Positions 50,797-60,716 of a stretch of 64,000 bases of DNA are shown here, one piece after another; positions within the stretch are counted from its first letter, which is position 1, and each line of letters begins with the position of its first letter. The position numbers and the translations under genes are program-made. Source of the DNA: Kineococcus rubinsiae (GTDB lineage Bacteria; Actinomycetota; Actinomycetes; Actinomycetales; Kineococcaceae). The stretch covers positions 124,001-188,000 of the forward strand of contig NZ_VWPY01000001.1 of assembly GCF_011839805.1 (NCBI RefSeq), read 5' to 3'. A model generated the notes under the pieces. That model did not search any database, was not told the origin of the DNA, and worked only from the letters and a program-made list of their open reading frames with translations.

Positions 50797-52242
50797 ATGG
50801 CCGGCGACTACGACCTGGTGGTGGTGGCGAACCGCCTCCCCGTCGACCGTGTCGAGGAACCCGACGGGAGCACCTCGTGGCGTCGCAGCCCGGGTGGTCT
50901 CGTCACCGCTCTCGAACCCGTCATGCAGCGCGAGGACGGCGCCTGGGTGGGCTGGGCGGGCACGCCCGGCGACCCCCCGGAGCCCTTCGACGCGGAGGGC
51001 GTGCGCTGCGTCCCGATCGGGCTGTCGGCGGAGGAGGTGCAGGACTACTACGAGGGCTTCTCCAACGGCACGCTGTGGCCGCTCTACCACGACGTGATCG
51101 TGGCGCCCGGCTACCACCGCAGCTGGTGGGAGGCCTACGTCGCCGTCAACGAGCGGTTCGCGGAGGCGGCCGCCGAGCAGGCGGCCGAGGGCGCGACGGT
51201 GTGGGTGCAGGACTACCAGCTGCAGCTCGTGCCGCGGATGCTGCGCCGGCGCCGCCCCGACCTGTCCATCGGGTTCTTCAACCACATCCCGTTCCCGCCG
51301 TTCGAGATCTTCGCGCAGCTCCCGTGGCGCGCGGCGATCATCGACGGGCTGCTGGGCGCGGACCTCATCGGGTTCCAGCGCGCGGCGGACGCCAACAACT
51401 TCACGCGCGCCTGCCGCCGCGCCCGCAACCTGCCGGCGCGCGCCGGGCGCATCCGGCTGGACGCCGAGGACGGCCGCGAGGTGCGGGCCGCGTCGTTCCC
51501 CATCTCCATCGACTTCCAGGCGCTGGACCAGCTCGCGCAGCGCGAGGACGTCATCGCGCGCGCCGCGGAGATCCGCCACGAGCTGGGCGACCCGGAGCAC
51601 GTCCTGCTGGGCATCGACCGCCTCGACTACACCAAGGGGATCCTGCACCGGCTCAAGGCCTTCGAGGAGCTCCTCGACGACGGCCGCGTGCAGGTGGGCG
51701 AGGCGGCGCTGGTGCAGGTCGCGACGCCCAGCCGCGAGCGCGTCGAGCAGTACGTGCAGCTGCGCCAGGACGTCGAGGTCACTGTCGGGCGCATCAACGG
51801 CACCTACTCCACGATCGCCCACACCGGCGTGCACTACCTGCACCACTCCTACGGCCGGGAGGAGATGGCGGCCCTGTTCCTGGCGGCCGACGTCATGCTC
51901 GTGACCGCCCTGCGCGACGGCATGAACCTCGTCGCCAAGGAGTACGTCGCCGCCCGCCACGACGAGCGCGGCGTGCTGGTGCTCTCGGAGTTCACGGGTG
52001 CCGCGGACGAGCTGGGCCAGGCGCTGATGATCAACCCGCACGACATCGACGGGCTGAAGGACACCATCGTCCGGGCGCTGGCCATGTCGCCGCGGGAGGC
52101 GGGCCGCCGCATGCGGGCCCTGCGCCGGCGGGTCGGCGACCACGACGTCCAGCGCTGGGCCGCGTCCTTCCTCGATGCCCTGGCCCAGCACCACGACGAG
52201 CACAACCCGCAGGCGGCCGCGGCCGTGGAGCACTCCTCGTGA
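50797..52242 (+). CDS. otsA: Trehalose-6-phosphate synthase
   Basis: A 481-residue GT20 retaining glycosyltransferase, which joins UDP-glucose (or another NDP-glucose) and glucose-6-phosphate to give trehalose-6-phosphate. Family blocks: [88 protein letters not shown] at 50797 follows a good GGAGGAG. The GTGA junction with otsB couples the two steps. Trehalose serves as compatible solute and desiccation protectant. The trehalose genes complement the K+ channel, K+ efflux and dipeptide genes in the window. Confidence 0.95.
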   Translation: MAGDYDLVVVANRLPVDRVEEPDGSTSWRRSPGGLVTALEPVMQREDGAWVGWAGTPGDPPEPFDAEGVRCVPIGLSAEEVQDYYEGFSNGTLWPLYHDVIVAPGYHRSWWEAYVAVNERFAEAAAEQAAEGATVWVQDYQLQLVPRMLRRRRPDLSIGFFNHIPFPPFEIFAQLPWRAAIIDGLLGADLIGFQRAADANNFTRACRRARNLPARAGRIRLDAEDGREVRAASFPISIDFQALDQLAQREDVIARAAEIRHELGDPEHVLLGIDRLDYTKGILHRLKAFEELLDDGRVQVGEAALVQVATPSRERVEQYVQLRQDVEVTVGRINGTYSTIAHTGVHYLHHSYGREEMAALFLAADVMLVTALRDGMNLVAKEYVAARHDERGVLVLSEFTGAADELGQALMINPHDIDGLKDTIVRALAMSPREAGRRMRALRRRVGDHDVQRWAASFLDALAQHHDEHNPQAAAAVEHSS

Positions 52243-53039
52243 GCCCCCGCGCCGTCGACGTCCTGCGCGGCTCGCTCGTGGAGGCGCTGGAGGCCTTCGC
52301 CGGGCGCGGGCGGGTGCTCGTGGCCCTCGACTTCGACGGGGTCCTCTCCCCCATCGTCGACGTGCCGTCCGAGGCGCGGGCCCTGCCGGCCTCGGCCGAG
52401 GCGCTCGCGGCGCTCGTGGCCACGACCGACGTCGCGCTCGTGTCGGGGCGCGACATCACCGACCTCGCGGCGTGCGCGAGCCCCCCGCCGGGCGTCGTCC
52501 TCGTGGGCGGGCACGGCACGCAGAGCTCGCTGGACGGCCCCGGCGGCGGCCGGCAGCTCAGCGACGACGAGCAGGCCCTGCTGGTGCGCCTGGGCGAGCA
52601 GCTCGACGAGATCGCCGCGGCACACCCCGGGACCTCGGTGGAGCGCAAGCCCATGTCGGCGGTCCTGCACACGCGCGCCGCGGACCGCGTCGTGGCGGTC
52701 GAGGCGACGCGCGCGGCCCTGGCCGGGCCGGCGGCGCTGGACGGCGTGCACGCGCTGCGCGGCAAGGAGGTCGTCGAGATCGGCGCCGTGCCGCTCGGCA
52801 AGGGCGCAGGGCTGCAGCGGCTGCGCGAGGCCCTGTCGGCCGCGGGCGGGCCCGTCGAGGCCGTGCTCTTCGCGGGCGACGACGTCACCGACGAGGACGC
52901 CTTCGCGGTGCTCGCGCAGGACGACGGCGACCTCGGCGTCAAGGTCGGCTCGGGCGACACCCGCGCCGCGCACCGGGTCAGCGACCCCGACGAGGTGGCC
53001 CTGCTGCTGGCCCACCTCGTCCAGCTGCGCGCCCGCTGA
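52239..53039 (+). CDS. otsB: Trehalose-6-phosphate phosphatase
   Basis: A 266-residue HAD-superfamily phosphatase that removes phosphate to give free trehalose. Motif I is [11 protein letters not shown] with nucleophile Asp, motif II Ser in LVSGRD, motif III Lys in GKGAGLQ, motif [12 protein letters not shown]. The cap domain runs between. GTG at 52239 overlaps the otsA stop. Soluble cytoplasmic. Unambiguous. Confidence 0.93.
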   Translation: MSPRAVDVLRGSLVEALEAFAGRGRVLVALDFDGVLSPIVDVPSEARALPASAEALAALVATTDVALVSGRDITDLAACASPPPGVVLVGGHGTQSSLDGPGGGRQLSDDEQALLVRLGEQLDEIAAAHPGTSVERKPMSAVLHTRAADRVVAVEATRAALAGPAALDGVHALRGKEVVEIGAVPLGKGAGLQRLREALSAAGGPVEAVLFAGDDVTDEDAFAVLAQDDGDLGVKVGSGDTRAAHRVSDPDEVALLLAHLVQLRAR

Positions 53040-53060
53040 CTCCCCGGTCCGCCGGGAGGC

Positions 53061-54242
53061 TCAGCGGGCGGTGGCCGCCCGCTCGCGCTGGCGCCGCACC
53101 CAGCGGCGGGCGACGGGGTCGGCCCAGCGGGCCAGCAGCGGCCCGAGGACGGCCATCGCGAGGACGTAGGCCGCCGCGAGGGCGGCGAGCTGCGGGTCCA
53201 GCCCGGCGGCGGTCGCGAGCCCGGCGATGACGATGGAGAACTCCCCGCGCGGCACGAGCGCGGCGCCCGCGCGGATGCGGCCGGGGATCGCGATGCCCGC
53301 GCGCTTGGCGGCGAACCAGCCGGTCACGAGCTTGGTGAGGACCCCCACGACGACCAGGGCCGCGGCGGGCAGCAGGACGGGCGGCAGCGTGCTCGGGTCG
53401 GTGGAGAGCCCGAAGGACACGAAGAACACGGCCGCGAAGAGGTCGCGCAGGGGCTCCAGCGAGCGGTGCGCCTCCTCGTCGAGGTCCTCGGACAGCGCGA
53501 TGCCCAGCAGGAAGGCGCCGACGGCGGCGGAGACGTGCACCTGCTCCGCCACCCCCGCGACGAGCAGCGCGAGTCCGAGCACCCGCAGCAGGGTCACCTC
53601 GTTCGAGCCCGCGGAGACGAAGCGGGAGATCACCGAGCCCCAGCGCAGGGCCACGACGAGCGCGACGGCGAGGCACGCGAGCGCGATGAGGACCGAGCCG
53701 GTCGCCTCCCAGACCCCGGAGGCCGCGAGCACCGCGGTCAGCACCGGCAGGTAGACGGCCATGCCGAGGTCCTCGAGGACGAGGATGCCCAGCACGCTCG
53801 GCGTCTCGCGGTTGCCCAGGCGGCCGAGGTCGGCGAGCACCTTGGCGACGATCCCGGAGGAGCTCACGGCGGTGACGCCGAACATGGCCAGCGCGCCGAT
53901 GGGGCCGTAGCCGAGCAGCAGCCCGATCGCCGCGCCCGGCAGCCCGTTGAGGAACAGGTCGAGCACCCCGACGGGGGCCTGCCGCTTGAGGTTGCCCAGC
54001 AGGTCGCCCGCGGAGTACTCCAGCCCCAGCAGGAGCAGGAGCATGACGACGCCGATCTCGGAGGCGGCGTCCAGGAACTCCTCGGGGGCGTTCAGCGGGA
54101 GGACACCGCCCGCGCCGAAGGCGAGCCCCGCCAGCAGGTACAGCGGCACGGGGGAGATCCCGAGCCGGCCCGCGAGCCGGCCCACGAGGCCGAGGCCGAA
54201 GATGACCGCGCCGAGCTCGATCAGCAGTGCAGCGGTGTGCAC
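53061..54242 (-). CDS. CPA2-family K+/H+ antiporter (KhtU/KefB-like)
   Basis: A 393-residue membrane antiporter with about twelve helices. Begins ALLIELGAVIFGLGLVGRLA, has EIGVVMLLLLLGLEYSAGDL and the ion-path DLGMAVYLPV motif with a conserved Asp in LEDLGM. LVPRGEFSIVIAGLA near residue 330 is typical of CPA2. With the adjacent TrkA-C gene it forms the KhtTU-type K+ efflux pair, in which the small subunit gates the channel. Its stop at 53061 lies 22 bp from otsB, and they are convergent. Confidence 0.85.
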   Translation of the reverse strand: MHTAALLIELGAVIFGLGLVGRLAGRLGISPVPLYLLAGLAFGAGGVLPLNAPEEFLDAASEIGVVMLLLLLGLEYSAGDLLGNLKRQAPVGVLDLFLNGLPGAAIGLLLGYGPIGALAMFGVTAVSSSGIVAKVLADLGRLGNRETPSVLGILVLEDLGMAVYLPVLTAVLAASGVWEATGSVLIALACLAVALVVALRWGSVISRFVSAGSNEVTLLRVLGLALLVAGVAEQVHVSAAVGAFLLGIALSEDLDEEAHRSLEPLRDLFAAVFFVSFGLSTDPSTLPPVLLPAAALVVVGVLTKLVTGWFAAKRAGIAIPGRIRAGAALVPRGEFSIVIAGLATAAGLDPQLAALAAAYVLAMAVLGPLLARWADPVARRWVRRQRERAATAR

Positions 54243-54248
54243 CCCGCC

Positions 54249-54731
54249 TCAGCCGTTCGCGAGGACGTCCGCGGTGGCGCGGACCCCCTCCTGCGTCCCG
54301 ACGACGACGATCTTGTCGCCCGCCTGGAAGCGCTGGGACGGTGCGGGGGACGGCAGGACCTCGCCGGCGCGCACGAGCGCGACGACGGAGGCGCCGGTGC
54401 GGCTGCGGATGGCGGCGTCGCCCAGCGTGCGGCCGTCGAACGGCGAGCCGGCCTCGACGTAGATGCCCTCCGTGGCCAGGCCCTCGATCTGCTCGCGCAG
54501 CCGGGCGAGGCGCTCGATGACGCGCGGCTGCCCCAGCAGCTCGGCCAGGACCTCGGCCTCGTCGGGGTCGAGGTCGACGACGGCGTGGCACGCGTCGGGG
54601 TCGTCCTGCGAGTACAGGAGCAGCTCGCGGTCCCCCCCGCGCTGCGAGATGACGCCGATGCGGCGGCCGCGCACGGTCGTGAAGTCGTGGCGCAGCCCCA
54701 CGCCCGGCAGCTTGGTCTCTTCCAGGTCCAC
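54249..54731 (-). CDS. TrkA-C (RCK) regulatory subunit of the K+/H+ antiporter (KhtT-like)
   Basis: A 160-residue soluble protein. The N-terminal part is TKLPGVGLRHDFTTVRGRRI (a KhtT-like beta sandwich). Residues about 75-160 are TrkA-C: GSPFDGRTLGDAAIRSRTGA and QRFQAGDKIVVVGTQEG. In Bacillus such subunits respond to pH and cyclic di-AMP and hold the antiporter shut. GTG at 54731 has GGAGGAG ten bases upstream. Stop 6 bp before the antiporter start. Confidence 0.85.
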   Translation of the reverse strand: MDLEETKLPGVGLRHDFTTVRGRRIGVISQRGGDRELLLYSQDDPDACHAVVDLDPDEAEVLAELLGQPRVIERLARLREQIEGLATEGIYVEAGSPFDGRTLGDAAIRSRTGASVVALVRAGEVLPSPAPSQRFQAGDKIVVVGTQEGVRATADVLANG

Positions 54732-55100
54732 GGGACCGATTCTCCTCCTCCCGCGGGGGAGCCCACGACCAAGGCGCGAGCCGTCCCCCCGACGCCGCGC
54801 ACGGCGTCCACCAGGGTGAACACCCTGTGGACTGCATCACATCCCTGGACGAGAACGCTTTCCCAGGGCAGGATCTGGCTCACCGCGGCGCCGCGACCTT
54901 CGTGTGAGGCGGCACCACGGGGTCGGAGTCGCAGGTGACTCCCGCTCCTCCCACTCGGTCGTGGGACGCAGCGGGACCTCGTGGCTCAGGCACAACTCCA
55001 CACTCCCCGCCGGCTGCACCGAGCCCCGCTCGGACGGCCTCCGGGGTCCATTCCACGACGGATCGTCCGGCACGTACCTGCCGGTGGAAGGAAAGACACG
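54732..55100. promoter_or_regulatory. Divergent control region of KhtT and MsiK-like genes
   Basis: No ORF of note. TGTGG-N6-TCACA (54826-54841) is one base from the CRP/GlxR consensus TGTGA-N6-TCACA. CAGGGTG-AA-CACCCTG (54812-54827) is a perfect inverted repeat overlapping it, and GAGAACGCTTTCCC (54851-54864) resembles half of a LacI-type site. Control by cAMP-type or sugar-type regulators is inferred from motif form only. Confidence 0.5.
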
Positions 55101-56186
<1,086 letters not shown>

Positions 56187-56206
56187 GCGTCCCGCACCGC
56201 TGACGA

Positions 56207-56240
56207 CGGGGCCGTCACCTCTGCGGAGGTGGCGGCCCCG
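56207..56240 (+). terminator. Terminator of the MsiK-like gene
   Basis: An 8-bp stem, one T-G wobble, a 6-bp stem and a 4-base loop (56207-56221 with 56226-56240) lie 20 bases after the stop. Confidence 0.7.
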
Positions 56241-56311
56241 CCGTGCGTCCGGTCCGCGCGTCGGCGATCTCCTCCGCAGGACAGCGCACCGAGAGGGTGG
56301 ATGATGACCCC

Positions 56312-57574
56312 GTGAGCACGCCGACGACGACCTCGCTGCAGATCACGGCGGCCCGGCCGTACCCGGAGCTGATCGACCTGCCCTGGGAGGTCCCGCTCGA
56401 GGAGTGGCCCGAGCACCACCTGGCCGCCCTGCCGCGGGGCATCTCGCGCCACATCGTCCGCTTCGTGAGGCTGGGCAGCCGCGTCCTCGCCGTCAAGGAG
56501 ACGAACGCGCCGATCGCCTTCCGCGAGTACCGGATGCTGCGCACGCTGAACAAGCTGGACGTGCCCTCGGTGCAGCCCGTGGCCGTCATCACCGGCCGGG
56601 TCGACGTGCACGGCGAGCCGCTGAACGCCGTCCTCGTCACCCGGCACCTGCAGTACTCGCTGCCCTACCGCGCCCTGTACAGCCAGACGCTGCGGCCCGA
56701 CACCGCCCGCCGCGCGGTCGACGCCCTCGCCGTCCTGCTCGTGAAGCTGCACCTGACGGGCTTCTACTGGGGTGACGTGTCGCTGTCGAACACGCTCTTC
56801 CGCCGCGACGCCGGGGCGTTCGCCGCCTACCTCGTCGACGCCGAGACCGGGGAGCTGCACGACGAGCTGACCCCGGGGCAGCGCAACTACGACCTCGACC
56901 TGGCCCGCACCAACATCGCGGGCGAGCTCATGGACGTCGTGGCGTCGGAGGCCCTGGAGGCCGACTTCGACGAGGTCATCGCGATCGCCGACCGCATCGT
57001 GTCCCGCTACGGCGCCCTGTGGGGGGAGCTCACGGAGGCGGAGTCCTTCGAGAAGGGCGACCGCTGGCGCGTGGACGCCCGCATCCGGCGCTTGAACGAC
57101 CTGGGCTTCGACGTCGGCGAGCTCAACATCACCACCGACATCGACGGCACCACGGTCCGCATCGAGCCCAAGGTCGTCGACGCGGGCCACCACTCCCGTC
57201 GGCTGCTGCGCCTGACGGGACAGGACGCCGAGGAGAACCAGGCCCGCCGCCTGCTCAACGACCTCGACGCCTACCGCGCGGCCACGGGCCGCCAGAGCGA
57301 CGACGAGGAGATGGTGGCCCACGACTGGGTCGCCGCCGTCTTCGAGCCGGTGCAGCGCCACGTCCCGCGCGAGCTGCGCGGCAAGATGGAGGCCGCGGAG
57401 CTCTTCCACGAGGTCCTCGAGCACCGCTGGTACCTGTCCGAGCAGGCCGGGCGCGACGTCGGCATCGAGGAGGCGGCGACGTCCTACGTCGCCCGGGTCC
57501 TGCCCGGCAAGCCCGACGAGCGCGCCGTCCTCGGCGTCGACACCTCCGCCATCCGGGTCATCGCCGACCGGTGA
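56312..57574 (+). CDS. DUF4032 kinase-like protein
   Basis: A 420-residue protein of DUF4032. The fold is that of lipopolysaccharide/aminoglycoside kinase-like proteins: VLAVKETNAPIAFREYRMLR carries an ATP-anchoring Lys/Glu pair, HLTGFYWGDVSLSNTLFRRD is a catalytic loop with His-Asp-Asn, and AYLVDAETGEL provides the second Asp. The C-terminal 200 residues are unrelated helical sequence conserved within the family. The substrate is unknown. GTG at 56312 is the start, after CACCGAGAGGG. The NAD epimerase gene begins 87 bp downstream of its stop. Confidence 0.8.
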   Translation: MSTPTTTSLQITAARPYPELIDLPWEVPLEEWPEHHLAALPRGISRHIVRFVRLGSRVLAVKETNAPIAFREYRMLRTLNKLDVPSVQPVAVITGRVDVHGEPLNAVLVTRHLQYSLPYRALYSQTLRPDTARRAVDALAVLLVKLHLTGFYWGDVSLSNTLFRRDAGAFAAYLVDAETGELHDELTPGQRNYDLDLARTNIAGELMDVVASEALEADFDEVIAIADRIVSRYGALWGELTEAESFEKGDRWRVDARIRRLNDLGFDVGELNITTDIDGTTVRIEPKVVDAGHHSRRLLRLTGQDAEENQARRLLNDLDAYRAATGRQSDDEEMVAHDWVAAVFEPVQRHVPRELRGKMEAAELFHEVLEHRWYLSEQAGRDVGIEEAATSYVARVLPGKPDERAVLGVDTSAIRVIADR

Positions 57575-57611
57575 CCGGGTTCCCCCCGCACGACCGAACC
57601 AGAAGAGGACG

Positions 57612-57665
57612 ATGACGTTGTCCCACCTCCCCCTGTCCCCCTGCTCCCCCGCGGTCCGCGCGTGA
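57612..57665 (+). CDS. 17-codon leader ORF overlapping the epimerase start
   Basis: ATG at 57612 follows AGAAGAGGAC, a good ribosome site. It encodes MTLSHLPLSPCSPAVRA, and its TGA at 57663 overlaps the epimerase GTG at 57662 as GTGA. The epimerase itself has no ribosome site because the sequence before it is a pyrimidine-rich run, so its translation probably depends on this ORF. It could be a leader peptide sensing an amino acid (Ser, Leu, Pro and Cys codons are frequent), but no attenuator hairpin is seen. Confidence 0.5.
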   Translation: MTLSHLPLSPCSPAVRA

Positions 57666-58558
57666 GCGCCGCACCCGAGGGCGGCCGCGTCGCCGTCACC
57701 GGTGCCGGTGGTGGCCTCGGCCGCGTCGTCGTGGCCGACCTGGCCGCCCACGGCTGGAGCGTCCTGGCCCTGGACCGCACGCCGCCGCCCGGCTGGACCG
57801 GCGACTTCGTCTCCGTCGACCTGACCGACTACGGCCAGGTCGTCGAGGTGCTGGCCGGCGCGACCGACGACCGCGGCCCGCGCGTCGACGCCGTGGTGCA
57901 CCTCGCCGCGATCCCCGCCTCCGGCCTCGTGCCGAACGGGGCGACGTTCCGCAACAACGCCCCCGCCACCTACAACGTGTTCCAGGCCGCGCGCCTGGCC
58001 GGGATCAAGAGCGTCGTGTGGGCCTCCAGCGAGACCCTGCTGGGGATCCCCTTCGAGACGCCGCCGCCGTACGTGCCCCTCGACGAGGAGTACCGGGTCC
58101 GCCCGGAGTCCACCTACTCCCTCGTGAAGGCGCTCGAGGAGGAGATGGCCCACCACTTCTGCCGCTGGGACTCCGAGCTGACCATGACGGGTCTGCGGTT
58201 CTCCAACGTCATGTCGGTCGACAAGTACGCGGCGTTCCCGTCCTTCGACGCCGACGTCGCGGCGCGCAAGTGGAACCTCTGGGGCTACATCGACGCCCGC
58301 GACGGCGCGCAGGCCGTGCGGCTGTCGCTGCAGCGGGCCGAGGCCGGTGTCGAGGTGTTCATCATCGCCAACGCCGACACCGTGATGAGCCGCTCCAGCG
58401 CGGACCTCGTCGCCGAGGTCTTCCCGGGGGTCGAGGTCCGCAAGGAGCTCGCCGAGCACGAGACGCTGCTGTCCATCGACAAGGCCCGCCGGGTGCTGGG
58501 CTACGACCCCCAGCACTCCTGGCGCGGCGAGGTCGGCTTCCCGCCCGCCAACCTCTGA
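57662..58558 (+). CDS. NAD-dependent epimerase/dehydratase family protein
   Basis: A 298-residue extended SDR enzyme. The cofactor motif is TGAGGGLG near residue 13, ASSETLLGIPFETPPPYVPL contains the catalytic Ser, and YSLVKALEEEMAHHF carries Tyr and Lys (YxxxK). Substrate is likely a nucleotide-activated or free sugar; family relatives include UDP-glucose 4-epimerase-like and uronate dehydrogenase-like enzymes. GTG at 57662 lacks a ribosome site and depends on the overlapping leader ORF. Convergent with MarR across a hairpin. Confidence 0.82.
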   Translation: MSAAPEGGRVAVTGAGGGLGRVVVADLAAHGWSVLALDRTPPPGWTGDFVSVDLTDYGQVVEVLAGATDDRGPRVDAVVHLAAIPASGLVPNGATFRNNAPATYNVFQAARLAGIKSVVWASSETLLGIPFETPPPYVPLDEEYRVRPESTYSLVKALEEEMAHHFCRWDSELTMTGLRFSNVMSVDKYAAFPSFDADVAARKWNLWGYIDARDGAQAVRLSLQRAEAGVEVFIIANADTVMSRSSADLVAEVFPGVEVRKELAEHETLLSIDKARRVLGYDPQHSWRGEVGFPPANL

Positions 58559-58573
58559 CGGTTTCCGTCCGAC

Positions 58574-58619
58574 GCCCCGCGGCCGGGGCCTGCCGGGAGG
58601 CAGGTCTCAGCCGCGGGGT
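58574..58619. terminator. Two-tier hairpin between convergent genes
   Basis: An outer stem (CCCCGCGGC with GCCGCGGGG) and an inner CCTGCC-GGGA-GGCAGG stem lie between the epimerase stop and the MarR stop. Confidence 0.6.
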
Positions 58620-58622
58620 GCC

Positions 58623-59129
58623 TCAGCTGCCGGCGCAGTGGCTGCGCTCGAGGGCCGTCGCGGCGAAGCGGCTGCCCGGGTCGAGCACGCCGAGCAGCGC
58701 CGAGGCGACCTCGTCCAGCTCGTCCAGCTTCTCGGGGCCCAGAGGGTCGAAGACCAGCTCCCGCACCCTCTCCACGTGGCCCGGCGCCGTCTCGCGCACC
58801 TTGGCCAGGCCGTCGTCGGTGAGCACGGCGACCTGCCCGCGACCGTCCTGGTCGCTGCGCACGCGGCGGACGTAGCCGTCCTTCTCCAGGCGCGCGACGA
58901 CGTGCGACATGCGCGACGGGCTGGAGTTCGACCGGGCGCCGAGCTCGCTCATGCGCAGCCGGTGGTCCTCCTGCTCCGAGAGCATGGCCAGCGTCAGGTA
59001 GGCGGTCGTCGTCAGGTCGGCGTCGCGCTGCAGCTGGGCGTCCAGGGCGGCCGGGAGCAGCTCCATGAGGGCGGCCAGCCGCAACCACACGCGGCGCTCG
59101 TCGGGAGAGAGCCAGCGGGGTTCGGTCAC
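58623..59129 (-). CDS. MarR-family regulator
   Basis: A 168-residue winged-helix regulator. The helix-turn-helix is near residues 60-90 (MSELGARSNSSPSRMSHVVA, RLEKDGYVRR) with the wing RSDQDGRGQVAVLTDDGL. The N-terminal and C-terminal helices form the dimer. The effector is probably a phenolic or oxidant ligand, as usual in the family. GTG at 59129 follows GGAGACC. Its own promoter, TTGACA-N17-AACAAT (59187-59159), is the clearest housekeeping promoter in the window. Target unknown; it may be itself. Confidence 0.88.
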   Translation of the reverse strand: MTEPRWLSPDERRVWLRLAALMELLPAALDAQLQRDADLTTTAYLTLAMLSEQEDHRLRMSELGARSNSSPSRMSHVVARLEKDGYVRRVRSDQDGRGQVAVLTDDGLAKVRETAPGHVERVRELVFDPLGPEKLDELDEVASALLGVLDPGSRFAATALERSHCAGS

Positions 59130-59496
59130 GGAGGTCTCCTCGGTTGTTGCGGTTTCAAATTGTTGTCCGCGCCGCCTGCCGTGTCAAGCGACCGCCCCGC
59201 ACGCCGGGTCCCCCGCGGGGCGCAGGAGGGGGCGGGACCCCACCATCCTCGGTCACCTCGCGCCCTGGACAAGTCGGCAGGACGAGTCGGGCGGGACGAG
59301 TCGGCAGGACGAGTCGGGGGCGGGAGAGTCGGCGCCCGTCCGGGCGCACCACCCGTCCGGACGCGGCGCTGCCCCTGCGGGCACGCGCGGCCACGGCCCG
59401 TTGACACCGCTGTGGCGCAGCCCTACGTTCGCGGCACTCCCCCTGTGCACCAGCCGTGCACCGGACCGGCAACGACGCCTCACCCCCGGAGATCCC
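59130..59496. other. 367-bp intergenic region with a promoter and a tandem repeat
   Basis: The MarR promoter (59159-59187, minus) is near its left end. At 59269-59332 there are four to five imperfect repeats of GACGAGTCGG in units of 13-16 bp. No real ORF is present. The aldose epimerase gene starts at the right end after GGAGATCCC, a ribosome site. Confidence 0.5.
59159..59187 (-). promoter_or_regulatory. Housekeeping promoter of the MarR gene
   Basis: TTGACA (59187-59182), 17 bases, then AACAAT (59164-59159), 30 bases before GTG at 59129. Confidence 0.65.
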
Positions 59497-60681
59497 ATGC
59501 CTGCCAGCACTTCCCCGCGCCTGACGCGCACCCGCGCCCTCGCCGCGGTCCTCGGTCTGGGCCTCGTGGCCACCACCGGCCTGACGGCCGCGTCCGCCGC
59601 GTCCGCCCGCTCGCGCCCCAGCATCTCCGCCGAGGCGTGGGGCACGGCCCCCGACGGCACGGCGGTGCAGCGCTACACCCTGCGCAACGGCGACACGACC
59701 GTCCGGATCCTCACCTACGGCGGGATCGTCCAGAGCCTCGAGGTCCCGGACGAGGACGGTGACGTCGACAACGTGGTCCTCGGCTTCTCCGACCTCGAGG
59801 GCTACGTCGCCAACAACAACCCCGGGCCCTACTTCGGCGCGCTCATCGGCCGCTACGGCAACCGGATCGCCGGCGGGAAGTTCACCCTCGACGGCGTCGA
59901 GCACCAGCTGCCGCTGAACAACGGCCCGAACAGCCTGCACGGCGGCACGGACTCCTTCGACAAGCAGGTGTGGGAGGCGACCCCCGTGAAGGGGTCGCGC
60001 GAGGTGTCGCTGAAGCTGCGCCTCGTCAGCCCCGACGGCGACCAGGGCTACCCGGGCGAGCTGACCACCGAGGTCACCTACACCCTGGCGCGGCACCGGC
60101 AGCTGTCGGTGCACTACGAGGCGACCACGGACGCCCCGACGGTCGTGAACCTCACGAACCACACGTACTGGAACCTCGCCGGCGAGGGGTCGGGCACCAT
60201 CGAGGACCACGAGCTCGAGATCGACGCGAGCCGGTACACGCCCGTGGACTCGACGCTCATCCCGACCGGGGAGCTCGCCCCCGTGGAGGGCACTCCGATG
60301 GACTTCCGCCACGCGACGCCCATCGGTGAGCGGATCCGGGAACCGTTCCAGCAGATCGTGTACGGCCAGGGCTACGACCACAACTGGGTGCTGGACCGGC
60401 GTTCCGAGGGCGACCTCGAGAAGGCCGCCACGGTCCACGACCCGGACAGCGGGCGGACGCTGGAGATCTCCACGACGGAACCCGGCCTGCAGTTCTACTC
60501 GGGCAACTTCCTCGACGGCACCCTCGTCGGCACGGGCGGGAAGGTCTACCGCCAGGGCGACGGCCTCGCCCTGGAGACCCAGCACTTCCCGGACTCCCCG
60601 AACCAGCCGGACTTCCCCTCGACCGTCCTGCGGCCCGGGGAGACCTACGACACGACGACGGTGTTCAAGCTCTCGGACTGA
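59497..60681 (+). CDS. Secreted aldose 1-epimerase (galactose mutarotase)
   Basis: A 394-residue enzyme with a Sec-type signal peptide (residues 1-36: basic MPASTSPRLTRTR, hydrophobic core, then AASAASA cleavage area). The mature part is the beta-sandwich mutarotase: GALIGRYGNRIAGGKF, NGPNSLHGGT, NLTNHTYWNLAG with catalytic His, and GLALETQHFPDSPNQ with Glu. It interconverts alpha and beta anomers of hexoses outside the cell, supporting growth on polymers or galactosides. ATG at 59497; the leader upstream is CCCCCGGAGATCCC, a good ribosome site. Confidence 0.93.
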   Translation: MPASTSPRLTRTRALAAVLGLGLVATTGLTAASAASARSRPSISAEAWGTAPDGTAVQRYTLRNGDTTVRILTYGGIVQSLEVPDEDGDVDNVVLGFSDLEGYVANNNPGPYFGALIGRYGNRIAGGKFTLDGVEHQLPLNNGPNSLHGGTDSFDKQVWEATPVKGSREVSLKLRLVSPDGDQGYPGELTTEVTYTLARHRQLSVHYEATTDAPTVVNLTNHTYWNLAGEGSGTIEDHELEIDASRYTPVDSTLIPTGELAPVEGTPMDFRHATPIGERIREPFQQIVYGQGYDHNWVLDRRSEGDLEKAATVHDPDSGRTLEISTTEPGLQFYSGNFLDGTLVGTGGKVYRQGDGLALETQHFPDSPNQPDFPSTVLRPGETYDTTTVFKLSD

Positions 60682-60716
60682 CCGCCGACGGCCTGGGGCT
60701 CCCGCGCGCGGGGGCC

